A stretch of 5,281 bases of DNA from Microbacteriaceae bacterium (GCA_025464125.1 JAODLU010000152.1:1-5281), one strand, 5' to 3'; positions 1-5,030 are shown, counted from the stretch's first letter. The notes: generated by a model not told the origin, from the sequence alone. Numbers and translations are program-made.

Positions 1-321
1 CAGTACGTGCTGAACGCCGACCTGCCCGGCATCGACCCTGGGTCGGTCGACGTGGATGTTGACGGGCAGCTGCTCACCATTCGTGCGCAGCGCACGGCAT
101 CCTCCAACGAGGGCGCGAAGTGGCTATCGCAGGAGCGGCCATACGGCGCATACCTACGCCAGTTCAGCCTCGGCGACGGTGTCGACCCCGAGAAGATCAG
201 CGCCCACTACGACAACGGCGTACTCAGCGTTGTCTTGCCGGTGAGCGAGCGGGCCAAGCCACGCAAGATCCAGATCGAGTCGGCGGCTCAAGGGAGCGAA
301 CGCCAGGAGATCGCGAGCTAG
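1..321 (+). CDS. Hsp20/alpha-crystallin family small heat-shock protein, 5'-truncated by window edge
   Basis: ATP-independent holdase chaperone of the cytoplasm that binds unfolding proteins during heat or other stress and keeps them refoldable. The 106 visible residues cover most of the alpha-crystallin domain. Near the start is the YVLNADLPGI stretch, the usual beta-strand opening of bacterial Hsp20 domains (Y-V-x-A-D-L-P-G-I/V). At visible residues 73-80 is GVLSVVLP, the family's conserved G-V-L-x-V-x-L-P signature. At 90-92 is IQI, the I-x-I motif that docks into neighbouring subunits during oligomer assembly. The reading frame is open to nt 1, so the GTG at nt 7 is internal and the true start lies upstream; about 35-45 residues are probably missing. 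It is convergent with the three-gene operon ending at 422, separated by a strong hairpin. The family call is secure; which paralogue it is (Hsp18, HspX and others) cannot be told. Confidence 0.93.
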   Translation, partial: QYVLNADLPGIDPGSVDVDVDGQLLTIRAQRTASSNEGAKWLSQERPYGAYLRQFSLGDGVDPEKISAHYDNGVLSVVLPVSERAKPRKIQIESAAQGSERQEIAS

Positions 322-365
322 GTGATGAGCGTTCGCCCCGACGGGCGGCAGGTAGGCCATAGAAG

Positions 366-409
366 AGCGAAAGGCCGGAGCGAGGGCATCCTCAGTCCGG
401 CCTTTCGCT
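366..409. terminator. Bidirectional hairpin terminator between convergent genes
   Basis: A perfect 14-bp inverted repeat (AGCGAAAGGCCGGA at 366-379 and its complement at 396-409) encloses a 16-nt loop. A further GAGG/CCTC pairing (382-385 with 390-393) closes a GCAT tetraloop inside it. It lies 44 nt after the Hsp20 stop and 12 nt beyond the last codon of the oppositely oriented DUF3618 gene, so it can serve both transcripts. There is no long T run on either side, but terminators without strong U tails are common in high-GC actinobacteria. Confidence 0.85.
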
Positions 410-421
410 TGTGCAGCTTGT

Positions 422-1000
422 CTATGAGTTGCGAACGTTCTGCTGGGACTCCTGCGCGCTGTCCTTCACGTCACCCGCAGCAGACTGCGCCTCGCCTTTG
501 ACGGTATCCATCGCATCCTGCGCGGTTTCTTTGACTGAGTTCAGCCCGTCCATCGCTGGCTCCTTCAGGTTCTGGCCGACCTCCTGGGCAGCAGACTTGA
601 CAGCGTCGATGGCCGGGGCAGCCTTCTCCTTGGCGGTCTCGGCCAACTCCTGCTCTTTCTGGCTGGCCGGGATGAGCGATGAGACCAGCAGGCCAACCCC
701 GAGGGCGACTAGTCCGACCGCGACGGCGTTGCCCTTTGCTGCTGCTGCAGCTTTCTGCGGAGCGCCCTTTACGGAGCCGGCAGCTGAGGACCCGCTGTCT
801 TTGGCGTCATGCACGGAGCCCATGACTGACTCCTTGAATGAGCTGAACTTGCCCTTCACCTTTTCGGTCTGGCGGTGGGCGATGCTCGAGGGGTTGACCT
901 TGTCGGCGAGCGCGTCGACATCCGATCCCAGGTTTAGCCTGGTGCGTTCGATTTCTTCGCGGATCTCTTCCGGGCTCTTGCTTTCGTTTGTCATGCTCAT
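422..1000 (-). CDS. DUF3618 domain protein with one membrane helix and a hendecad-repeat tail
   Basis: 192-aa protein of unknown function, last gene of the operon. Residues about 9-51 match the DUF3618 domain (PF12277): SPEEIREEIERTR followed by a LxxDVDALADKVNP-like core. A Ser/Ala/Gly/Lys-rich linker follows, then one hydrophobic helix at about 92-111. Residues 123-192 are a polar amphipathic tail of 11-residue repeats with the pattern [V/L/A]-K-x-x-A: A123, V134, L145, V156, V167, V178 and V189 are each exactly 11 apart. The frame is open upstream to 1183, but the start at 1000 is preferred: a GGAGG sequence sits 6 nt before it, the DUF3618 domain begins 8 residues later, and the extension would overlap the upstream gene and looks non-coding (Arg/Cys/Pro-rich). 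A second ATG at 994 is possible. The start overlaps the preceding stop as ATGA, implying translational coupling. In this family DUF3618 proteins are usually found beside Holin-X proteins, as here. Role unknown; a membrane-tethered stress protein is inferred. Confidence 0.9.
   Translation of the reverse strand: MSMTNESKSPEEIREEIERTRLNLGSDVDALADKVNPSSIAHRQTEKVKGKFSSFKESVMGSVHDAKDSGSSAAGSVKGAPQKAAAAAKGNAVAVGLVALGVGLLVSSLIPASQKEQELAETAKEKAAPAIDAVKSAAQEVGQNLKEPAMDGLNSVKETAQDAMDTVKGEAQSAAGDVKDSAQESQQNVRNS
425..634 (-). repeat. Hendecad (11-residue, 33-nt) repeat array in the DUF3618 protein
   Basis: The last 70 codons of the DUF3618 gene encode six full 11-residue units and a partial seventh, beginning at residues 123, 134, 145, 156, 167, 178 and 189. 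Each opens with a hydrophobic residue (V, L or A) followed by Lys or Arg and has Ala at position 5, often Gln at 6. The periodicity is also visible in DNA: TGCGC recurs at 453, 486 and 519 (exactly 33 nt apart), and the units share a C/TTTSAC core a few bases on. The copies are degenerate, which suggests old tandem duplication followed by divergence. An 11-residue period is the hallmark of group 3 LEA proteins and other membrane-surface amphipathic helices. Confidence 0.82.
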
Positions 1001-1404
1001 GAGTTGCCTCCAGGCTTCAGGGTTTCGGGAATCTTTTTGAGGGAATCGACGGTCTTCGGCGCTCCCTTGACGCTCTTCATTGCAGCGCGACCGCGCAGGA
1101 ACAGGATGAGCGCGACAATTGCGTACACGACCGCCACGACAAGGCCGGACCAGGCATTTCCGATCAGGTATCCGAGCGCCCACCAGGCGGCTATCGACAG
1201 GAACAACAGCGCGAAGAGGCCCGTGAGCCCTGCGCCACCGAACATGCCTGCGCCCTTGCCAGCGCGCTTCGCTGATTCGGTGAGCTCAGCCTTCGCCAGC
1301 TCGACCTCCTGCCGAAACAGTGTCGAGATGTCCTGGGAGACGCCGCTCAACAGGTTGCCGAGCGATGTCGAACCCGCGCGATCGCTCGCGCTCGAGTCGC
1401 TCAC
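997..1404 (-). CDS. Phage holin family protein (actinobacterial Holin-X, PF07332-like)
   Basis: 135-aa integral membrane protein, middle gene of the operon. The N-terminal 20 or so residues are polar. Residues about 15-50 form an amphipathic helix containing DISTLFRQEVELAKAEL, the conserved segment of the family annotated as putative actinobacterial Holin-X, holin superfamily III. Two membrane helices follow at about 57-81 and 85-104, then a basic tail (RGRAAMK...KTVDSLKK). Despite the name, such genes are widespread on actinobacterial chromosomes outside prophages, and no endolysin or phage structural gene is nearby, so a lysis role is not supported here. The start is GTG at 1404, the first possible start in the frame; it overlaps the stop of the upstream gene as GTGA. 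No clear Shine-Dalgarno sequence precedes it, so it is probably translated by coupling. Its stop in turn overlaps the DUF3618 start. Function unknown; a membrane-organising partner of the two repeat proteins is inference. Confidence 0.9.
   Translation of the reverse strand: MSDSSASDRAGSTSLGNLLSGVSQDISTLFRQEVELAKAELTESAKRAGKGAGMFGGAGLTGLFALLFLSIAAWWALGYLIGNAWSGLVVAVVYAIVALILFLRGRAAMKSVKGAPKTVDSLKKIPETLKPGGNS
1007..1011 (-). promoter_or_regulatory. Ribosome binding site that fixes the DUF3618 start
   Basis: GGAGG on the minus strand lies 6 nt before the ATG at 1000 and 12 nt before the alternative ATG at 994. The spacing favours the ATG at 1000 and argues against the upstream extension of the frame. 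It lies inside the end of the Holin-X coding sequence, so the DUF3618 gene can initiate independently as well as by coupling. Confidence 0.75.
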
Positions 1405-2060
1405 TGTTCTGTGTCGCTATCGTCAGCGGCGGAGGCGGCGAGGGATTTGCCGAGACGCCCCGCCAGGATGCCGACACCTGCAGCGATCGCGATGAACGTG
1501 CCTGGCCTGCGCGCCGCGAAGGACCTGACTTCGCTGAGCAGGGATCCCGGGTCGCGCTCGTCGAGCCATGTCGCGACGGATTCCGCCCGCCCACCGAGGT
1601 TGCGCACCAACTCGGACGCGACGCCGCCGGTCGAGCTCTCGGCCATCGAGCTGAATTCTTCGCTCACGTCGCGAAGCCCTGTCGCGACGCGCTTCTGCTG
1701 CGTAGCGGCTTGACCTTTCAGCTCGTCTGTCGCCTGGCCCAACAGCTGCTTCGCCTGGCCTTTGGCTTCGGATGCAACCTCCTTGACCTGGTCCTTGGTC
1801 ACGCCCGCGACCTGTTTGGTCGCGTCCTTCGCGTCACCAGCTACGTTCTGCGCTTCGTCCCGAACTGCTTCGGCTTTGCCAGACGGGTTCGCCGAATCCG
1901 CGGTCGAGTCAGAACCGGGTGTGGATTCGTACAGGTCAGCTCCGTCTACCGTGTCCGTCTCGTCGACGGTATAGATAGAGGATCCGGGCGTGCTGCTCAC
2001 GGTCTCTTCGAAGATCGGAGTGCTCGGCGGGGAATTGTTGTCAGATGCGTATGAGGTCAT
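1401..2060 (-). CDS. LEA-like amphipathic repeat protein with C-terminal hydrophobic helix
   Basis: 219-aa protein, first gene of the operon; I do not recognise a named family with certainty. Residues 1-60 are acidic, Ser/Thr/Pro-rich and probably disordered. Residues 66-142 are Ala/Lys/Gln/Asp-rich and fall into 11-residue units starting at 66, 77, 88, 99, 110, 121 and 132 (for example VRDEAQNVAGD, AKDATKQVAGV), like apolipoprotein-type or group 3 LEA helices. Residues about 156-205 have a pattern common in bacterial membrane-associated small proteins: WLDERDPGSLLSEVRSFAARRP, then a glycine-containing hydrophobic helix (about 186-204) and GRLGKS. There is no signal peptide. An ATG start with GAAGGA 4 nt upstream supports the chosen start. 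The stop overlaps the next gene's GTG. Likely membrane-anchored with a cytoplasmic amphipathic region; a stress or desiccation role is inferred from composition and from the nearby Hsp20 gene. Confidence 0.88.
   Translation of the reverse strand: MTSYASDNNSPPSTPIFEETVSSTPGSSIYTVDETDTVDGADLYESTPGSDSTADSANPSGKAEAVRDEAQNVAGDAKDATKQVAGVTKDQVKEVASEAKGQAKQLLGQATDELKGQAATQQKRVATGLRDVSEEFSSMAESSTGGVASELVRNLGGRAESVATWLDERDPGSLLSEVRSFAARRPGTFIAIAAGVGILAGRLGKSLAASAADDSDTEQ
1635..1865 (-). repeat. Hendecad repeat array in the operon's first gene
   Basis: Codons 66-142 encode seven consecutive 11-residue units. The first four are clear (VRDEAQNVAGD, AKDATKQVAGV, TKDQVKEVASE, AKGQAKQLLGQ): Lys or Arg at position 2, Asp/Gly at 3, hydrophobic or Ala at 5, Lys/Gln at 6, hydrophobic at 8 and Ala or Leu at 9. 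The last three units are progressively weaker. The register resembles that of the tail of the DUF3618 protein encoded at the other end of the same operon. Confidence 0.72.
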
Positions 2061-2064
2061 GGTT

Positions 2065-2070
2065 TCCTTC
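2065..2070 (-). promoter_or_regulatory. Ribosome binding site of the operon's first gene
   Basis: GAAGGA on the minus strand, 4 nt before the ATG at 2060. It is the only clear Shine-Dalgarno sequence near this start and the entry point for translation of the coupled operon. Confidence 0.65.
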
Positions 2071-2107
2071 GTTCTTGGACGTTGCCGTCAGGTCACTTGA
2101 AAGGCAG

Positions 2108-2113
2108 ACAGTA
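2108..2113 (-). promoter_or_regulatory. Weak candidate -10 box for the three-gene operon
   Basis: TACTGT on the minus strand fits the actinobacterial TAnnnT pattern. It would give a 5' leader of about 40 nt containing the GAAGGA ribosome binding site. No good -35 hexamer stands at the usual spacing, and I found no SigB-type GTTT...GGGTAT pair on this strand. The operon must be transcribed from within 2061-2306 or beyond, but this exact site is uncertain. Confidence 0.22.
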
Positions 2114-2187
2114 GGCCGGAGTCGTTTGGAAGCCAGCGATTGACCCGACGCCAGATAGGGGTAGCGGATGCGACACGCCAGTGAGTT

Positions 2188-2214
2188 TTGTCGAGCGTTC
2201 TGACCTGCCATAAT
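2188..2214 (+). promoter_or_regulatory. Candidate extended -10 promoter of the surface-protein gene
   Basis: CATAAT (2209-2214) matches the -10 consensus at 5 of 6 positions and is preceded by TG at 2206-2207 with one base between, an extended -10 (TGn) arrangement. A possible -35, TTGTCG (2188-2193), matches 4 of 6 positions but with a short 15-nt spacer. Extended -10 promoters tolerate poor -35 elements. Transcription would start near 2221 and give a leader of about 86 nt. Confidence 0.42.
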
Positions 2215-2278
2215 CGTGACAACCCTGGAGTCCCTGCTCCTCTGTGCTCGTTGTCCCACATCGTCGACTTCGCGGCCG

Positions 2279-2304
2279 GGTCCAATCATTCCCAGTTGGA
2301 GACC
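2279..2304 (+). promoter_or_regulatory. Ribosome binding site within a small leader hairpin
   Basis: GGAG at 2298-2301 lies 5 nt before the GTG at 2307 and fixes that start. The same bases take part in a possible hairpin: TCCAA (2281-2285) pairs with TTGGA (2296-2300) across a 10-nt loop, and GG (2279-2280) can pair with CC (2303-2304) across a 2-nt bulge. The stem is short, so control by sequestering the ribosome binding site is only a possibility. Confidence 0.4.
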
Positions 2305-2306
2305 AC

Positions 2307-3494
2307 GTGAAGCTCGCCGTTCGAAAGACGTCCACAGTTCTTGCGGCCTTTGCCACCGTGGGCGTTTCGAGTCTTTTCATGGGCGCGGCTCCAGCTAACG
2401 CTGTGACTTCGGATGACTGCGGCCCGGACGGCACTCTTATCTCTGCTGGCGTGTGTGAGCAGACCTTCGACGCGGGCACGACAACCTTCACGGTTCCGAC
2501 CGCAGCAACCAAGCTCGAGGTGCTGCTCGTCGGCGCCGGCGGCGCTGGTGCCGACCAGGACTCGAGCCAGGTCACGCCGACGACGACCGGCTACGCGGCA
2601 GCTGGCGGCGGCGGCGACGTGCAGATCTTCAACTTCGATTCCAACCCGAACGCCAGCCTGACGATCACGGTCGCCCAGGCGGGCGGCCCACTCTCCAGCA
2701 CGGTCACAGATGGCGTCACCCCCCACAGCGTGCAGAACGGGGACGACGCCGCAACTAACGGGCAGGTCGGCGGGGCCAGCGGCAGCGGCAAAGCCGGCGC
2801 CATTGGAACGGGCTCCGACGCCATCCCATATGGAGCGGGCGGCGGAGCAGGCGCGAGTCCGTTGAACAATGCAGACGGCGGCGCTGGCGTCACCGTGTCC
2901 GACATCGGCGCTGGAACCCTTTTCGCCGGTGACGGCGACTGCTTCGGCGGCGGCGGTGCCATAGGCATCGTGGACGTAAAGGGCGAGGCCACCTGTGGTG
3001 GGGGAGAACCTACCGATGACACAGGCGCCACTCTCGTCGCCCCTGCGCTCAATAGTGGCGGTGGCGGCGGCGGACTGAACATCACCAGAACGCTTGAGCA
3101 GGGCCGCGCGGGATCCGACGGATTCGTGTCAGTGCGCTGGCAGCTCGCCCCGGTCACCTTCGTGCTCACCTTCGCGGCCAACGGTCACGGCACAGCACCG
3201 GCCCCGCAGACGATTGTCGCTGGCCAGCCAGCTACCAAGCCGGCTGACCCGACCGCAGACGGTTTCGAGTTCAAGGGCTGGTTTGCGGATGCCGCACTCA
3301 CGATCCCCGCGGACTTCTCAGCACCCGTGACCAGCGCAACCACCTTCTACGCATCGTGGGCAGCACTGCCAGCACTCGCGGCGACCGGTGGAGCCCCGAG
3401 CCCCGTCGAAATGCCGATCGGCATCGCGGCACTCGTCGCCGGTGCTGGCCTGTTCGCCTTTGCCGCCTACCGTCGCAAGCGCAAGGCGAACTGA
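2307..3494 (+). CDS. Secreted glycine-rich surface protein with InlB-type repeat and LAATG sorting signal
   Basis: 395-aa precursor exported by the Sec pathway and probably anchored to the cell wall. A signal peptide spans 1-32: basic start (K2, R6, K7), hydrophobic core 9-25, cleavage likely after APANA. Residues about 52-280 form a glycine-rich beta domain that opens with FTVPTAATKLEVLLVGAGG and closes with GSDGFVSVRW, as in the Gly_rich family of bacterial surface and fibre-like proteins. Residues about 284-351 are one Listeria-Bacteroides (InlB B / Flg_new) repeat ending in FKGWFAD...TFYASW. At 357-361 is LAATG, then a hydrophobic helix (about 369-387) and the basic tail RRKRK, a complete sorting signal of the LAxTG type used by class E sortases. 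Four cysteines (38, 50, 212, 230) could form disulfides. The GTG at 2307 is chosen over an in-frame GTG at 2244 because of its ribosome binding site and because the signal peptide begins there. Ligand and role unknown; adhesion is a guess. No sortase gene is in the window. Confidence 0.9.
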   Translation: MKLAVRKTSTVLAAFATVGVSSLFMGAAPANAVTSDDCGPDGTLISAGVCEQTFDAGTTTFTVPTAATKLEVLLVGAGGAGADQDSSQVTPTTTGYAAAGGGGDVQIFNFDSNPNASLTITVAQAGGPLSSTVTDGVTPHSVQNGDDAATNGQVGGASGSGKAGAIGTGSDAIPYGAGGGAGASPLNNADGGAGVTVSDIGAGTLFAGDGDCFGGGGAIGIVDVKGEATCGGGEPTDDTGATLVAPALNSGGGGGGLNITRTLEQGRAGSDGFVSVRWQLAPVTFVLTFAANGHGTAPAPQTIVAGQPATKPADPTADGFEFKGWFADAALTIPADFSAPVTSATTFYASWAALPALAATGGAPSPVEMPIGIAALVAGAGLFAFAAYRRKRKAN

Positions 3495-3497
3495 GCC

Positions 3498-4937
3498 TCA
3501 GCTCTCCTTGTATTGCTCGGACAGCGTGCGGCGCAGCGGTTTGCCGGTCGCGGTTCGGGGGATGGTGTCGACCCGTGCAACGAGCTTCGGCGCGGCTGAG
3601 CCGAACTCGGCAGTGAGGTCGGCGACGAGGGCCTTGATGTCGATACCCGCTTCCGTCACCAGTACCATGCCGATCTGCGTCAAACCGGATTTGGCCTCGT
3701 AACCGAAGCTGGCGGCATCCGTCACCTGGGGGTTCTGCAGCGCGAAATGGTCGAGCCTGGTCGGGTCGATCTTGACGCCACCGGCGTTCAGCAGCTCGGA
3801 CTCGCGCCCAGTGATGGTGAGCCCGCCATCTGCGCGGATGAGCCCAAGGTCGCCCGGGTAGAACCAGCCGTCTTTGAACGCCAGCTTCGTGCCGTCGGGG
3901 TTGCCCAGGTATTCGTGAATCATGCCAACGCTCTTGAGGCGCACGCGACCTGCCCGGCCGTTGGGCAGCGGCTGGTCGTCTTCGTCCACGATCTGGGCCT
4001 GCGAGCCGGGCAGGAGGTGGCCAGCATCTGACGGGTCTTCGGAGTCGTATGGCCGCACGGCGATACCCCCAGCCTCGGTCGAGCCGTAGTTGCTCGCCAC
4101 GACGCAGCCCTCTGCGACAACGCGCATGCGTGCGGCAAGCACTGGTGGCATCGCGGTTCCGCCGACGAAGACGCTCTGGATGCTCGGCAGCGTGCGATTC
4201 TGCCGCTCGAGCTCATCGACCACTGCCGCCACCTGCTGGGCCGAGCCCCTGAGCGATTTCGCGGAGTACTGCGCCACCACGCGCACGACCACGTCGGGCG
4301 CTGCCCCTCCTACACAGAGGTATGGCTGGCCGCCTTTGACGCTCAGGAAGAATTCGCCAATGCCCCACGCGGTGCCGGTGTCCATCATCACGACGTGTGG
4401 GCCGCCCTGGAACCAGGCTGGCAACACCAGATCCATCAGCTGTTCCATCTCGCGGCCCAGTGCCATGGCGTTCGCGCTTCCCGTGGTTCCGCTGGAAAAC
4501 ACGATCCGCAGGGTGTCGATCGGCGCTTCACTCGGGCTGATTCCGTAGGGGTTCTCCTGCACCTGTCGCAGAAAGCGCTCGTCCACACTGATGACCTCCG
4601 CGCCCCGCTGGACTGCGGGGGTGCCCCGCGTGAAGAGCCAGTCGACCTGAAAGACGCCGTCAGCCACATAACCGTCGGGCAACACCGTGCTGATGCCGGC
4701 CTCGTGGTAGACGGCCTCGGTGAAAAGGATGCTGAGCTGGTCTGGCAGGTCGAGCGCCACGATGTCGCCGGCCTTCACTCCCAGTCGCCGCATCTCGAAG
4801 GCGAGCTGCTTCACGTAGACAACAGCTTCGGCGTTGGTCATGACCTGCTCGGCAGACTGGGAGAAAACGCCCCTCGGGTTGTCGTCGGCATTCTTCTGGA
4901 GGTGCAGGAATGGGTTCACAACGGGTGCGGTGGGCAT
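3498..4937 (-). CDS. AMP-binding adenylate-forming enzyme (acyl-CoA synthetase/ligase-like)
   Basis: 479-aa cytoplasmic enzyme of the ANL superfamily, which activates a carboxylic acid with ATP to an acyl-AMP and usually transfers it to CoA or another thiol. Motifs are in order: P-loop SSGTTGSANA at 148-157, YGSTE at 284-288, GDLG at 362-365 (the ATP-ribose-binding Asp is D363), GRESELLNAGGVKI hinge at 377-390, and PRTATGKPLRR at 460-470 with K466 as the expected adenylation lysine. All core motifs are present, so it is probably active. The P-loop is unusual: the Pro-Lys that commonly follows SGTTGx is replaced by Ala-Asn. It is at the short end for the family (often 500-550 aa). The frame is open to 5156, but the ATG at 4937 is chosen because the conserved sequence begins there, a leaderless-type -10 box lies just upstream, and a longer version would overlap the divergent gene. 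Substrate cannot be predicted. Its stop is 3 nt from that of the convergent surface-protein gene. Confidence 0.92.
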   Translation of the reverse strand: MPTAPVVNPFLHLQKNADDNPRGVFSQSAEQVMTNAEAVVYVKQLAFEMRRLGVKAGDIVALDLPDQLSILFTEAVYHEAGISTVLPDGYVADGVFQVDWLFTRGTPAVQRGAEVISVDERFLRQVQENPYGISPSEAPIDTLRIVFSSGTTGSANAMALGREMEQLMDLVLPAWFQGGPHVVMMDTGTAWGIGEFFLSVKGGQPYLCVGGAAPDVVVRVVAQYSAKSLRGSAQQVAAVVDELERQNRTLPSIQSVFVGGTAMPPVLAARMRVVAEGCVVASNYGSTEAGGIAVRPYDSEDPSDAGHLLPGSQAQIVDEDDQPLPNGRAGRVRLKSVGMIHEYLGNPDGTKLAFKDGWFYPGDLGLIRADGGLTITGRESELLNAGGVKIDPTRLDHFALQNPQVTDAASFGYEAKSGLTQIGMVLVTEAGIDIKALVADLTAEFGSAAPKLVARVDTIPRTATGKPLRRTLSEQYKES

Positions 4938-4943
4938 CCCGTC

Positions 4944-4949
4944 AGGGTA
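4944..4949 (-). promoter_or_regulatory. Leaderless-type -10 box of the AMP-binding enzyme gene
   Basis: TACCCT on the minus strand fits TAnnnT and is followed by only 6 nt (GACGGG) before the ATG at 4937. Transcription would therefore start at or next to the A of the start codon. There is no convincing Shine-Dalgarno sequence, which agrees with a leaderless mRNA, a common arrangement in actinobacteria. The -35 region is weak. Confidence 0.5.
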
Positions 4950-4974
4950 GCGGCGTTCGGTGGAGGCTTGCAGG

Positions 4975-4986
4975 CGGGAGCTCCCG
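4975..4986. repeat. 12-bp perfect palindrome in the divergent promoter region (possible operator)
   Basis: CGGGAGCTCCCG is a perfect inverted repeat without a spacer, lying close to the midpoint between the divergent starts at 4937 and 5031. It is upstream of the expected -35 positions of both proposed promoters, so a dimeric regulator bound here could affect both genes. GC-rich palindromes do occur by chance, and no regulator gene is in the window. Confidence 0.35.
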
Positions 4987-5017
4987 TACCGGGGGCGAAA
5001 TTCACAATTGCGGGGGC

Positions 5018-5023
5018 TACCGT
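5018..5023 (+). promoter_or_regulatory. Leaderless-type -10 box of the EEP-family gene
   Basis: TACCGT fits TAnnnT and is followed by 7 nt (GCAAGGC) before the ATG at 5031, placing the expected transcription start at the start codon. The only Shine-Dalgarno-like bases (AAGG at 5026-5029) are 1 nt from the ATG, too close to work. An AT-rich pocket at 4997-5010 lies just upstream; its TTCACA (5001-5006) resembles a -35 box but is only 11 nt from this -10. Confidence 0.45.
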
Positions 5024-5030
5024 GCAAGGC

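Noticed and set aside
411..1040. Long open frame on the plus strand opposite the DUF3618 gene.
   Set aside because: Its Ser/Ala/Phe-rich translation is the complement of the Ala/Lys/Gln repeats and high GC; no start context or family match.
1001..1183. Upstream in-frame extension of the DUF3618 gene (61 more residues).
   Set aside because: It lies wholly inside the Holin-X gene, is Arg/Cys/Pro-rich with no family match, and a good ribosome binding site marks the ATG at 1000.
997..1404. Prophage remnant suggested by the holin-family gene.
   Set aside because: No other phage gene, integrase or attachment site is visible, and the gene is translationally coupled to host-type neighbours.
1320..2054. 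Long open frame on the plus strand opposite the operon's first gene.
   Set aside because: Arg/Cys-rich shadow translation spanning two real genes, without recognisable domains.
2089..2207. 7-bp inverted pair CAGGTCA (2089-2095) and TGACCTG (2201-2207) in the divergent region.
   Set aside because: A 7-bp match in a region of this size is expected by chance, and the flanks do not extend it.
2244..2306. Earlier in-frame GTG start for the surface protein.
   Set aside because: It would put 21 Arg-containing residues ahead of a well-formed signal peptide and lacks a ribosome binding site; the GTG at 2307 has one.
3057..3074. GGC/GGT-rich run that looks like a microsatellite.
   Set aside because: It simply encodes a run of six glycines in the glycine-rich domain; other glycine runs in the gene look similar.
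2591..3181. Open frame on the minus strand with proline runs, opposite the surface-protein gene.
   Set aside because: The proline runs are the reverse complement of glycine codons in the real gene.
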